The notes beneath the pieces are model-generated. The model saw nothing but the letters and a program-made list of their open reading frames with translations. It did no database searches and was not told the origin of the DNA. Shown here in pieces: positions 43,465 to 53,667 of a stretch of 64,000 bases of DNA; positions within the stretch are counted from its first letter, which is position 1; every line of letters starts with the position of its first letter. The stretch lies in assembly GCA_030068525.1 (NCBI GenBank), contig JASJOS010000008.1, positions 186,001 through 250,000 on the forward strand. The letters run 5' to 3'. Origin of the DNA: Xanthocytophaga flava (lineage in GTDB: Bacteria > Bacteroidota > Bacteroidia > Cytophagales > 172606-1). Position numbers and translations under genes: made by a program.

Positions 43465-46206
43465 ATGAAAAATCTCTTACACACACACCTTCCCGGTGGA
43501 TCATTTAAAAACAGTATATTGCTGAGCTGCCTTTTGTGGCTTTCCATGCTGTGGCTTTCCATACAGATGGGTATGGCACAGAGCTTTCCGACTAACTTTG
43601 CAGGCGTTCAGATTGCGACAGGTCTTGATCCGGTAGGGATTGATGTAGCCCCTGACGGACGTATTTTTCTGGCTGAGAAAAACGGAAAGATACGAATCAT
43701 TAAAAATGATGTATTGTTATCTACTCCTTTCATTACCATTCCCAATGTAGACAACTGGAACGAAAGAGGACTGCTTAAGGTATTACTGGACCCGAATTTT
43801 ACTACCAACAAGCATGTGTATGTATACTATACTTATAAACCAGCTAATAGTACAGTCAGCAACAATCGGGTAAGCCGTTTTACGGCTAATGGAGATGTGG
43901 CGGTGCCAGGCAGTGAACTGGTGCTGATTGACATAGATCCGCTGGGTTCAGTAGGTTATCACAATGGAGGTGGACTGGCTATCAGAAATGATCAGTTGTT
44001 TATCTCTGTTGGTGAAAATACAGTAACTTCAAACTCACAATCCCTTACGACACTGAAAGGCAAGATTCTGCGCATCAATACGGACGGAAGCATTCCATCT
44101 GATAATCCTTTTTATACCACCGCAATAGGTGTAAACCGGGCTATCTGGGCACTGGGTTTTCGGAATCCCTTCCGGATTAGTGTACAGCCGGGAACAGGAC
44201 GGCTTTTCATCAATGAGGTGGGAGCAGGAACCTGGGAAGAAATTAATGAAGGCATAGCTGGCAAAAACTACGGTTGGCCTGCCATCGAAGGCGTCCGGAC
44301 TACACAAACGCCTCCTGCCAACTATCAGGACCCTTTCTATACCTATAATCATAGCCAGGGTTGTTCCATCACAGCTGGGGCTTTCTACAATCCTGTTACT
44401 TCTACGTTTCCCGCTTCCTACTCTGGCAAATACTTTTTTGGCGATTACTGCAATGGCTGGCTCCAGACTATTGATCCGGCTACCAAAGCAGTAGCTACCT
44501 TTGCTACAGGTATTAACCGTCCGCTGGAAGTAGCTGTAGCCAACAACGGAACTTTGTATTTTATCGCCAGAGGAGGTATTCCCGGAGGCTCTGATGATGC
44601 CAATACATCCAGCAACAATGGTGTGTTGTGGAAAGTAAACTACACAGGAAACGGAATTCCTGTGATCGGTGTACAACCTGCCAACCAAACTGTATCAGCC
44701 GGACAGCCTGTTACCTTTACCATAGTTACCTCGGGCAATCCGGCTCCAACGTATCAGTGGCAACGGAATGGGGTAAACATTACAGGTGCTACCTCTGCCA
44801 GCTATACAATCCCTGCTACTTCCTTAAGTGATAATAGTGCTAAGTTCAAAGTAATTGTGCAGAACTCAGCAGGCACTGTTACCAGCAGCGAAGCTACACT
44901 GACCGTATTAAATAATCAACTGCCGGTAGCAACCATTACCTCGCCCGCTTCCGGAAAGACCTATTCAGGTGGAGATGTAATTACCTTTACCGGAACCGGC
45001 ACAGATACAGAAGATGGCACATTACCCGCCAGTGCATTTACCTGGAAAATTGATCTTCATCACGTTGATCCTCCAGTTCATACACACCCTGTCATGGAAG
45101 CCACAGGTGGCATTACCTCGGGAACCTTTACAATTCCAACAGAAATGGAGACTTCTCCTAATGTGTTTTTCCGAATTTACCTTACTGTAGTGGATTCTAA
45201 AGGTGCTACTTCTACTACATACAGAGATATTACACCTATCACCTCTACCATTACGCTGGCTTCCTCTCCAGCTGGATTGTTGCTTCGACTGGACGGAAGC
45301 ACAGTTACTGCTCCTTATTCGTTCGTGGGTGCCAGCCGCATTCAGCGTGAACTGGATGCTGTTTCGCCCCAAACCGTGAATGGTGTCACGTATGTGTTCT
45401 CCTCCTGGTCGGATGCAGGTGCTAAAGCACATTCTATTTCCACGCCTTCAGCCAATACAACTCTTACCGCTACATTTGTTCCGGCTACTTCAGGTATTGT
45501 GGCAGGAGGGATCTATGAACTCGAACCCCAAAACGCTTTAGGCCAGCGACTGGATGTACGAGGTGTCAACACGGCCAATGGCACAGTAGTGGAGTTGTAT
45601 CAGAGTAACAGTGGCCTAAATCAACGCTGGAAGTTTATTGACAAAGGAAATAATATCTATGAACTGGAACCTCAGCATGCACCTGGCACACGACTCGATG
45701 TTAAAGGCCAGAGTAGTGCAGACAATGCAGCTGTACAGATCTATGCTTCGAATGGTGGCCTGAACCAACGCTGGAAATTAATCAGCAAAGGAAACAGTAT
45801 ATACGAACTTGAACCCCAATGCGCCATAGGAAAGCGCCTAGATATTGGGTTGCTAAATAATGAAACGAGGGCTGTAAGCAAGACTGCCAACTCCGGAACT
45901 AGTCAAAGCTGGAAGCTGACCCTGATTCCGGTGTCTGTGGCTGTCAGTACAGATGCCTTAAGCAACTATCCAAATGCTTTTGAATCAGAGACGACCATTT
46001 CCTTCAAAAAGCCTGCTGAAAGCAAAAAGGCACTTATACAGGTTTATAATCCCAACGGCCTGTTGTTTCAGACCATTGATATAAGTACTAACACTTATGG
46101 ACAGGTGAAGTTTAACGGCAAAGAAGCAAAGGCAGGAGTGTATATCTATACATTGGTGGTAGATGGAAAAGTGATTGCTTCCAAACGACTTGTGATTGCT
46201 CATTAA
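43465..46206 (+). CDS. secreted PQQ-type sugar dehydrogenase fused to Ig-like, ricin-type and T9SS sorting domains
   Basis: 913 aa. After a signal peptide ending at GMAQ, residues ~30-395 form a six-bladed GSDH-type beta propeller (GLDPVGIDVAPDGRIFLAEK, YHNGGGLAIRNDQLFISVGE, WALGFRNPFRISVQPGTGRL, FINEVGAGTWEEINEG, KNYGWPAIEG), as in soluble PQQ-dependent glucose dehydrogenases. It is followed by an Ig-like domain (QPANQTVSAGQPVTFTIVTS), another beta-sandwich, and three ricin B-type units (YELEPQNALGQRLDVRG, QRWKFIDKGN and copies) that should bind sugar. A T9SS tail (SNYPNAFESETTISFKKP onward) completes it. Probably an extracellular sugar oxidase bound to its polysaccharide. Confidence 0.9.
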   Translation: MKNLLHTHLPGGSFKNSILLSCLLWLSMLWLSIQMGMAQSFPTNFAGVQIATGLDPVGIDVAPDGRIFLAEKNGKIRIIKNDVLLSTPFITIPNVDNWNERGLLKVLLDPNFTTNKHVYVYYTYKPANSTVSNNRVSRFTANGDVAVPGSELVLIDIDPLGSVGYHNGGGLAIRNDQLFISVGENTVTSNSQSLTTLKGKILRINTDGSIPSDNPFYTTAIGVNRAIWALGFRNPFRISVQPGTGRLFINEVGAGTWEEINEGIAGKNYGWPAIEGVRTTQTPPANYQDPFYTYNHSQGCSITAGAFYNPVTSTFPASYSGKYFFGDYCNGWLQTIDPATKAVATFATGINRPLEVAVANNGTLYFIARGGIPGGSDDANTSSNNGVLWKVNYTGNGIPVIGVQPANQTVSAGQPVTFTIVTSGNPAPTYQWQRNGVNITGATSASYTIPATSLSDNSAKFKVIVQNSAGTVTSSEATLTVLNNQLPVATITSPASGKTYSGGDVITFTGTGTDTEDGTLPASAFTWKIDLHHVDPPVHTHPVMEATGGITSGTFTIPTEMETSPNVFFRIYLTVVDSKGATSTTYRDITPITSTITLASSPAGLLLRLDGSTVTAPYSFVGASRIQRELDAVSPQTVNGVTYVFSSWSDAGAKAHSISTPSANTTLTATFVPATSGIVAGGIYELEPQNALGQRLDVRGVNTANGTVVELYQSNSGLNQRWKFIDKGNNIYELEPQHAPGTRLDVKGQSSADNAAVQIYASNGGLNQRWKLISKGNSIYELEPQCAIGKRLDIGLLNNETRAVSKTANSGTSQSWKLTLIPVSVAVSTDALSNYPNAFESETTISFKKPAESKKALIQVYNPNGLLFQTIDISTNTYGQVKFNGKEAKAGVYIYTLVVDGKVIASKRLVIAH

Positions 46207-46387
46207 TATAAAAACAACGGCACTGTTGTAATAGGTCGCAATCTCTGAACAGAAGGATCATATTCCGGTTTCAAGACTTGGTTAGCCAACTTCTTGCTAT
46301 ATAAATATGATTATGTTAATTAGAGTATGAATAACATAGATTTAACTGATTTCATTACCTGATTCAACGAAGTAAAAGTCCCCTCTT

Positions 46388-46439
46388 AAAAGGTATTATT
46401 TATATATTAGTCTACTCTAATATATAAATAATACCTTTT
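46388..46439. terminator. perfect 23-bp AT-rich hairpin, probable bidirectional terminator
   Basis: Positions 46388-46410 pair perfectly with 46417-46439 around a 6-nt loop, followed by GTTTTT. It separates the sugar dehydrogenase gene from the azurin-like remnant, which it overlaps at its 3' end on the minus strand. Confidence 0.7.
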
Positions 46440-46855
46440 GTTTTTATGTTGCTTTACCTCCATAATGCCATTCATGATGTTCCAGTGTCCTAGAAAGGTA
46501 CCCACAAACGTATAATCACCTCAACATGACGGAGCCGTAAAAGTAAGTTGAAAGATTTGATCTGGATTTACTTGTAGATAAGATAGTAGCACCTAAGCCA
46601 TAAACGGAACATAGGTTTGCTCAGCTCCATCATTGGTAGTAATGGTTTTTTCTCCTGTATTTACAATAACTTCAAGTGTTTTGGGCTTTCTATTAACACA
46701 AGGTTCTGTGGAATCACGTCTGAATTTTTAAAGATGATAATTACACGCTTAACCACAGATACTGTAATCTCTTTTTTGCTGAATTTCATTACCTCCCGGA
46801 TTTCCTTAATCTGAATAATTCCTTCTCAATGATATTCTGCTTCATTATCTTTCAT
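46440..46855 (-). pseudogene. decayed azurin/plastocyanin-like copper protein domain
   Basis: The minus strand gives, across several frame changes, IQIKEIREVMKFSKKEITVS (roughly), VIIIFKNSDVIPQNLV, NPDQIFQLTFTAP, and DYTFVGTFLGHWNIMNGIME followed by VKQHKNK. The order and the TFTAP...DYTFV.TF.GHW.IMNG.M pattern are those of the C-terminal cupredoxin domain of azurin-type proteins. The copper-ligand Cys (normally FVCTFPGHW) reads Gly. Frameshifts and stops are present, so it is a fossil. Confidence 0.7.
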
Positions 46856-47649
46856 AATACTTATTATAGTATGACTTACATGTGATAGCTTAACTAGCAT
46901 TAATCGCAGTTTTTCTCTTATTGGGTTTTTCGTCCAAGGATAATATTCTCTATTATTTTAGTACAGGACAAATAATTCCTGTGAAGGAATATTAAAAATT
47001 ACCTATTCCAAAGAAAGATATAGAGAGTCAATTGTATACACAAATCAAAGTGCATTTGTCTTGTGATAAAAGACAGATTAAGTTCAATAGTAATTTAGTC
47101 ATAAGCCTTTAAAAACTGACTTACAGCTTTGTCAGTAAATGGATTAAAGCCATCAAAGGTGAGCAAACCCTACATGCAATATATAAATAGTTACAACGTT
47201 TTGCTCGCTTTTTAGTCCTCGCCTCTAATCTATGCCCAACTTATTTGGTGAGTATTGGATCAATTACAAAATATCTTATTTACCAATAAGCATATTTAAC
47301 AGTAAATATGCTTCCCGCTTTTCCTGTTAATTTCTCCCGTTTTCCCCTTTCTTTCCTTTTGTCTGCCATCTCACGGGAGAAATATTTAGCATATTAAAAG
47401 TATTCGTTTTCTGTTGTTTTTAAACTTTATTTCACATATTTATCATTAGTAGAATAAGTCTTTTCAGCTTTAATATAGTAACAACGGCAAAGATCGTTCA
47501 CCAATTATAACATAACAAATCAGTTATTTGGCAAAAAATAACACAGCTCAAATCAGAATGATAAACTTCTCACCCCTATTGAAAAAGTTCTGACAATCCA
47601 GTCAAAGAAAGAGAATAAAAATCATTCCATAGGGATCAACATCAGATCA
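46856..47649. other. non-coding, AT-rich stretch
   Basis: About 790 bp between two pseudogenes. I see no reading frame or family trace. A short inverted pair CTCCCG/CGGGAG occurs near 47335-47392. Probably eroded accessory DNA. Confidence 0.4.
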
Positions 47650-49105
47650 ATTCCATTCGCCTCACAGTAGAGCTGGATGCTGACTTAGATTATTTTATCA
47701 AACAGATTGCCTGGTTTGATCGTAAGTTTAAAAAAGAAGTCATAAGAGAAGAGAATTTAGTAAATAGAGATACATATTTATCTCTATTTTATGTAGTATT
47801 TTCCTAAATGCCAAAAAGCTAGCATCTCAGCTCCGATAGAAGAGTCTCACTGATACCTGTACCCTGCTACAGGAAACAACAGGAATTACACTATGTAAGC
47901 AATCACTTAACGAACGATTTTCTGCAGAATCAGTAACTTTTCTCAAAAAAGTAGTAGAAGAATTAATAGAGAAGCAATCTGATCGATATCAGTTATCTCC
48001 ATTTTCTAATTTCAAACATATCTTAATTGGCGACTGTACCTCTTTTGCCCTGCCAGCCTCATTAGGTTCAACATACAAAGGTCCTGGAGGTATTTACCCA
48101 AGCTCTGCTATCAAGCTCTATTGACCATATCGGGGCTGTTGAATATGACTTTCTATCAGGTTCATTTTCAGGCTTAGAAGATGATGGATGGGCACCGGCA
48201 GACGAGACTGCGCTCGGATTTCAGATCAAACATTTAATAATGCTTCTCGGGTAGATAAGGATGTAGATAAGGGGGATTTAATTTTGAAAGACTTAGGATT
48301 CTATCAAGTACCCTTCATCAGAGAGCTTCATCAGAAAGCAGCTTATTTTATTTCACAATTGAGGGCTGGTAGTAGCCTTTATAATCAGGAAAAGAAAATC
48401 GATTTAGCATCTTTGATTAAAGAAAAGGCAAACGATTATTTTTTGCAGGAATATAGTATAAGTATTGGTAACAATAAAAAAGAAAGATCTGATTTAGAGC
48501 CTGTACGATTGATTTTAGAAAAAGTGCCTACTGCCGTCTATGAACAAAAGATGAAACGTACGACACCTTTATGTGCTAGTAAAGGCAAGCAACACTCTAA
48601 AGAGTAGATATTATGGAATCAATATACTATTTTTATTACTAATGTTCCTCCAATTTTGTTGTCAGTAGGCCAGGTAAGAAGTCTGTATCGGTTAAGATGG
48701 CAAACCGACCACCAGGCTTGACTGGGATCGGCATTGAGCTTTTATTTAAAGCTTGGAAATCAATTTTTCAGATTGATCAGGTAAAACCTATGCAGTTATA
48801 TCGATTTCAATGCCTGCTGTGGGAGCATTACTATTAGTTTTAATGTTCATGCCTTTACTTTGTTTTTTCAAGCATCACTTCTGGCAAGAAAAACAACGAG
48901 AGGTAAGTGAGTGGAAAATGTTGCGATGGGTAAAAACTCATATTCGACTTTGGGTATTCTCAATCGGGAGAAAAACCAAGAGTTATCTCGAATTTGCTCG
49001 AAAAGTTTATAAACAAATAGTAAAAGATGGCTTAAAAGAGAAAAGGAAGAATGAAAAGCGATTTGACTCCCGACTTCCTTTTGAGATCCTTTTTACTTCT
49101 TAGCC
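47650..49105 (+). pseudogene. decayed IS4-type (DDE) transposase
   Basis: Pieces in three plus frames line up in transposase order: LLQETTGITLCKQSLNERFS and FLKKVVEELIEKQ; FKHILIGDCTSFALPASLGS with TYKGPGG (first catalytic Asp region); EYDFLSGSFSGLE; DLILKDLGFYQVPFIRELHQ with KAAYFISQLRAGS (second Asp region); and SLYRLRWQ, IELLFKAWKSIFQIDQVKP with MQLYRFQCLLW (the YREK-type Glu region). Stops and frameshifts break every segment. Two surviving open stretches (48188-48607, 48810-49103) are parts of this element, not separate genes. Terminal repeats were not identified. Confidence 0.85.
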
Positions 49106-49169
49106 TGATGGCTATGTCATATACGATCCATTAGTCTTCAACAAAGTCCATACTCTAGATCTGATTTTT

Positions 49170-49866
49170 TCTTAGTGACACCCCTCTTTCCAGTCGATGA
49201 TTGGCCGAACGATTGTGTAACACCTCGACTCAAATGGACGTTTGCTATGTAGATTCAGGCCTTCCTCCTTATACAACCGATACAACCGTTTAACAGATCA
49301 TATATGATCTGCATTGTCTAGCCAGCCCTCACAACGTAAAAGCGTATAAATCAGCAGCATCTCTGTGAAGTCATACCCATATCGGGTTTGCGTTTTTTCT
49401 TTTGATAGTACCACACTGATCGTTGCAAGCCTAGCACTGAACAGGCTCTGCGGGTTGAAATGCGGTAGTCGTCCATAACTTGGGTAACCAGCTCACGCAG
49501 AACAACTGGTTTTAAAACTTTTTTTATCGGATTATCTCAGATCTATTCACATCCTGTAGCATCTGCTTGTTTAGACTCGAAGATCATAGATGATCGGCTA
49601 CCAAATGCTTGAGTTTGGCATTTTCTTCCTCCAATTGACATAGCCGGCGCAATTCAAGCCCATGTGGACCCAGCCAAAACGCTTTGAAGGTATCAGATTT
49701 AAACTCCCAACCCGCCGAACTTCTTCTTCCAATTGTAGCAAGTAGCATCCGTGATGCCCATCTTAGGACATACTTCTTCAACTGAGATCCCTCTTTCGGC
49801 TTGCTTTAAGGCAAGGGCAATCTGTGCCTCTGTAAATTATTGGATCATCTCTGATCCGTTTTTCAT
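49170..49866 (-). pseudogene. decayed IS3-family element (orfA and orfB remnants)
   Basis: From an ATG at 49866 the minus strand reads MKNGSEMIQ, a stop, FTEAQIALALKQAERGISVE, EVCPKMGITDATCYNWKKKF and GGLGV, a stop, then after a shift ELRRLCQLEEENAKLKHLVA (OrfA leucine zipper). OrfB pieces follow: LKPVVLRELVTQVMDDYRIS, TRRACSVLGLQRSVWYYQKK, then LLRCEGW and RLYRLYKEEGLNLHSKRP. Many stops and shifts; the DDE core beyond this is gone. A frame at 49584-49781 is only a piece of it. Confidence 0.85.
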
Positions 49867-50582
49867 GTCGACTTTTTAGGTTAATTGAAACTAACAAGAA
49901 TCACCGATTTTTTCTACTTACCTACGGTCCATTTTTATGGGAGGAGGTCAGGTGACCTCAAAAGTGCTAGCCCTTTTTCAGTATAGTCTGCCACTTTTTC
50001 TTAAACTATCTCTGTTTTACAAAAGTTTTCTCCCTATAACTACTATTCTTGTGTATACAATATCTGTTTATACACATTCATCTATCCATTTTATATTTGA
50101 ATACGAACTTCTCCCCTATTTTGTTATTTCTATTACTTTATTCCTCTACTTGTTTACCAACTGATTTTGGATACATCCACAAAACTTAGCCTTCCGCCTG
50201 TGTTAAGACTAAAGTTTCTTCCAGACAACTCGTATTTGTTTCTGTAGTAGACCTTACTTTTTAGTAATGGGTCAAAGGTTAGCTTTCAGTATCCACGGCC
50301 TGTCATATCTCTAATTGGAACAGACATAGTGCAATAGCTTGATCAATTTCTATACGTTGCAGACTGATTAGTTAACTTAGACAATAAATACATATGAATA
50401 ACTGATTTTCAATATTTTATAATTTAAAAAATATAAATATGTTATATAATTCATTGATAGAAAATACATTTATTGAATTAATATATTTCTTCTAGCTAAA
50501 TTATTATTTCGTAAAGGCGAATTATCTTAATTAGAGAAGTACTTTCGATTTATATTCTTAATTTGGTGATATTTGTTATCTT
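49867..50582. other. region between IS remnant and iteron array
   Basis: About 715 bp. A palindrome GAGGTCA-GG-TGACCTC lies at 49943-49958 and could be near the old IS end. The rest is AT-rich with no supported gene; a 75-aa hydrophobic frame at 49937-50164 has no other support. Confidence 0.4.
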
Positions 50583-51811
50583 TCGTGTATTTTCTCCTAG
50601 TACAAATATTTCCCGTTCGTGGAATCTCTCCTATTGCATCGTGTATTTTCTCCTAGTAGGTTCGTGGTTTTTCTCCTAGTATATTAACAGATAATGATCT
50701 GCTAATAGAGTTGATAAATCAATATAAAACTATCGTAAGGTAGTATATAGCCTTCTACGCTATATTTAATAGAGAATGATAACTCAAATTGGTACTAGGA
50801 GAAAAACCACGAACCTTTATTCGGTAATAAAACAAGTAGAAGAACATAGAAAAAAGAGTCTATACACTTTAAGATCCCTAATTAATTTCATAATTAAAGT
50901 AAAAAGATATTCCAACCAGCTTATATATTCTGATTTATATTACTAATAATTGATAGCTAGAACAGCTGGGAGAAAAACCACGAACCTACTAGGAGAAAAT
51001 ACACAAATAAATGGCTCATATTAAGATCAATTATAGCATTAATACGAATGAAGGGTAAACAATCTCAGAACACAGTGACAATATAACCAACTAGTAATCA
51101 AAATGTTAATTCAGGCCATTTTGTATAATGTTTCTTTATTGAAGCAGATTTATACCCTTTTTTTCACTTATACAAATTTTTTCTGTTCGTGGAATCTCTC
51201 CCAGTAGCTTATTTTACAATATCATCTTACTAATAGAATTAACGACTTTTTTTTTGATCTAAGACTCCTTTTCTTTTAAGTAGATTCTAATTTACTCATT
51301 TCAAGAAGGTTACAATATATATAATACCTCTCTCAACTTATTTATTCACCAATTTTCTATTTATAGGCATAAGGGGGGACGCTCGCAAAAGGGGGGATTC
51401 TAAATCTAGTTCTAATCTTTCTTCATATTTAATTATGGCTTCGTGGTTTTTCTCCCAGTTGTTCATCTTTTTTTGTCCCAATAATCTTTTGGTTAAGACT
51501 AAGTTAGTCTAGTTTTTTTCTATATTATCTAATTAGAACTAGATAACTGGTTGATAGTTAGATAGTTATCGTGCTATACTAGGAGAGAAACCACGAAGAA
51601 ATAGGAGAAAAACCACGAGCTGCTTATGTAAACTAGGAGAAAATACACGTTTAACTAGGAGAAAAACCACGAGTCTATTTATCTGACTGGGATAAATTCC
51701 ACGAACTGGGAGGAAAACCACGAAATACTGGGAGAAAATACACGAAGGTTTTGTTCTTTTTCTTTGTCTTTAACCTAAGAGCTTTATTGTTTCGTGGATT
51801 CTCTCCCAGTA
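50583..51811. repeat. replication-origin iteron array, at least 17 copies of a ~21-bp repeat
   Basis: Repeat consensus CTRGGAGAAAAWMCACGAA, usually preceded by TA. Minus-oriented copies start at 50583, 50615, 50638, 50661, 51186, 51440 and 51791; plus-oriented copies at 50793, 50965, 50987, 51577, 51600, 51631, 51653, 51685, 51704 and 51726. The core varies among AAAAACCACGAA, AAAATACACGAA and AGATTCCACGAA. Long AT-rich stretches separate the groups. Located 0.4-1.6 kb before a Rep_3-type initiator gene, this is the expected architecture of an iteron-controlled origin of replication. Confidence 0.88.
51371..51397 (+). repeat. direct repeat AAGGGGGGA inside the origin
   Basis: AAGGGGGGA occurs at 51371-51379 and 51389-51397, 18 bp apart, in otherwise AT-rich DNA. 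It is the only G-rich element of the origin region. Confidence 0.7.
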
Positions 51812-52168
51812 GAAGGCAAGTAGACAACCATAGTATCTAAAACTTTATACTTAAAGGCGAAGCTTTTATTTACTAAAACCTGTTGGGAGATCTTAAGAAC
51901 CATAAACTTTGACAAACCATGTTTGTAGTAAACAGTTACATCATTAAGTAGCTTGAACAAATGTCACCATATGAAAATCATTACGTTTTATTTATATCAG
52001 GTAGTTGCGTGGAATGAATAAAACATACACCCATACATTGACCAAATCAACTAGAGTGTCTCTACTGTAAACTTTTGGTAAACTATACCTATTGCATTAA
52101 ATCTACATCATTAGAAGTTAGAAATCGTACATATAATATGATTGAGACTGTTTCTGCAAGAAAAAGAG

Positions 52169-52202
52169 TACTGGGAATTTTTTGTTTTTGTTTTTCCTAG
52201 TA
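52169..52202. promoter_or_regulatory. inverted half-iterons: likely Rep autoregulation operator
   Basis: TACTGGGAA (52169-52177) faces TTCCTAGTA (52194-52202). Both are the first half of the iteron sequence. The pair ends 18 bp before the rep ATG, the place where Rep_3 initiators bind as dimers to repress their own promoter. Confidence 0.7.
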
Positions 52203-52220
52203 TTTATTTACTTTAGCTCC

Positions 52221-53438
52221 ATGGAACAGCAGTTAGAAATTTTTTCTGCCAAACCCAAGGAGGTTCGCCAGCATAATAATCTCATTTTTGCTCCTTTTGC
52301 TATGGGGAGTGTAGAAAGCAAAATCTTTATTTCGATGCTTGAGCGCATTAACCGAACAGATACTGAATTTCCTTTATGGCGCATACCCCTCTCTGAAATT
52401 TTACCACGTAAGGATGGTGATAGTTATGAACATTTGAAAAAAGCTGCTGTTGCTTTAAAATCACAGGTGATTGATATTGCACCTGTTGATCCGATGAACC
52501 CAAACAGGAAGCGATTCCGTCTTCGTTCTATTGTAGATAAATGTGACCATGATAGTGGTACAGGATTTCTTCTATGCCAATTTCACCCTGATGTAAAAGA
52601 ATATCTACTTAATCTGATAGATAATTATACTCCTGCGGATTTAGCTACGCTCAAAATGTTTAAAGATGAACGTACTGTACGTTTTTATTGGATGCTTCGT
52701 GCACGATTTCGTTATGAAGAATCCCGTATGGCAAAAACCAGTACTGTTTCAGAGACAGTTAAGATCCAGATTACGGTTGAAGAATGTCGCAATTGTTTGC
52801 TTAAGGATATTAAGTCTTATCCCAATCCTAAAGATATTAAGCGTCATATTCTTGAAAAGGTTGTTAAGCCTGAGATTGATAAAACAGATTGTGCTTTTGA
52901 ATTTGGTGACCCTGTCAAACAGGGAAATAAGACTTTAGCGTGGACATTTATCCGTCGAAGCGGTTCTGTGACCGTTTTGCCACTTGAGCCTTTACGAATT
53001 TCCGCAAAACTTATTGATGCTTTGGAGGGTATGCCGCTTGACAGTAAAGGCATACGGCGTATTTCAGATGCTTTATGTATGGATACTGATGGTTTTGAAG
53101 CCTCTGAGGCATTTGTATGGTTCTTATTACATAAACTAACTACCTCAAAGGATAAAGATAAAATAGCCTCTCCGGGTGGGCAGTTGATTCGGTGGATTGA
53201 AGATCGTAAATTCAAAACTGAATTTTTGAAAAAGACTAAAACCCCCTCCTCCTCCTCTACCCCATCACCTGAAATTGTAACATATTCAGAAACAGAGTTG
53301 ATTGAAATGCATCAAAATGCAATGAAACGTAAACGTACTTCATTGGACTTTGCTGCTTGGGTTAAAGAAATTTATCTGAATAATGGCTTTGAAAGACAAA
53401 AGATTGATAATGTTTGGTATGTTGTCAAAGAAAAATAG
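52221..53438 (+). CDS. plasmid-type replication initiator, Rep_3 family
   Basis: 405 aa from the ATG at 52221 (MEQQLEIFSAKPKEVRQHNN); a TTG at 52182 would run through the operator. Residues ~15-215 carry the two winged helices of Rep_3/RepB initiators (PF01051): LIFAPFAMGSVESKIFISML, IPLSEILPRKDGDSYEHLKK, FHPDVKEYLLNLIDNYTPAD, LKMFKDERTVRFYWMLRARF, then LLKDIKSYPNPKDIKRHIL. The C-terminal ~150 residues are less conserved, with a Pro/Ser-rich linker. It should bind the upstream iterons to start replication and the half-iteron operator to limit its own level. Confidence 0.9.
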   Translation: MEQQLEIFSAKPKEVRQHNNLIFAPFAMGSVESKIFISMLERINRTDTEFPLWRIPLSEILPRKDGDSYEHLKKAAVALKSQVIDIAPVDPMNPNRKRFRLRSIVDKCDHDSGTGFLLCQFHPDVKEYLLNLIDNYTPADLATLKMFKDERTVRFYWMLRARFRYEESRMAKTSTVSETVKIQITVEECRNCLLKDIKSYPNPKDIKRHILEKVVKPEIDKTDCAFEFGDPVKQGNKTLAWTFIRRSGSVTVLPLEPLRISAKLIDALEGMPLDSKGIRRISDALCMDTDGFEASEAFVWFLLHKLTTSKDKDKIASPGGQLIRWIEDRKFKTEFLKKTKTPSSSSTPSPEIVTYSETELIEMHQNAMKRKRTSLDFAAWVKEIYLNNGFERQKIDNVWYVVKEK

Positions 53439-53667
53439 AATTCTCTAAACAATACGTAAGTGATTGAGAATTTGGGGAATTTTAAAGTACTGTGAAGATA
53501 AATTAGTCGCTGTAAGCAATTGAGAAAAAGATACAGTTACTAAGAACCATTTATTATAGGTAAACTCAAATCGTTGGCATCCTTTCCTTGTCTATGATTG
53601 GTTTAACTTTGGGGCTATGTACTATACATAGCCTTTGCATACAGTTATAGCTAAGTCTTAAAAAAAC

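Noticed and set aside
46617..46814. 65-aa ORF on the plus strand
   Set aside because: Antisense shadow of the azurin-like remnant on the minus strand.
48188..49103. Two separate hypothetical genes (48188-48607 and 48810-49103)
   Set aside because: Both are fragments of one decayed IS4-type transposase.
49584..49781. Stand-alone 65-aa gene
   Set aside because: It is the OrfA zipper piece of a broken IS3 element, with adjoining pieces in other frames.
49937..50164. 75-aa hydrophobic ORF
   Set aside because: Low-complexity hydrophobic frame beside an IS fossil, no family likeness, no neighbours in a unit with it.
50583..51811. CRISPR-like array
   Set aside because: Repeats occur in both orientations with irregular spacing and variable cores, no cas genes are near, and a Rep_3 gene follows: iterons fit better.
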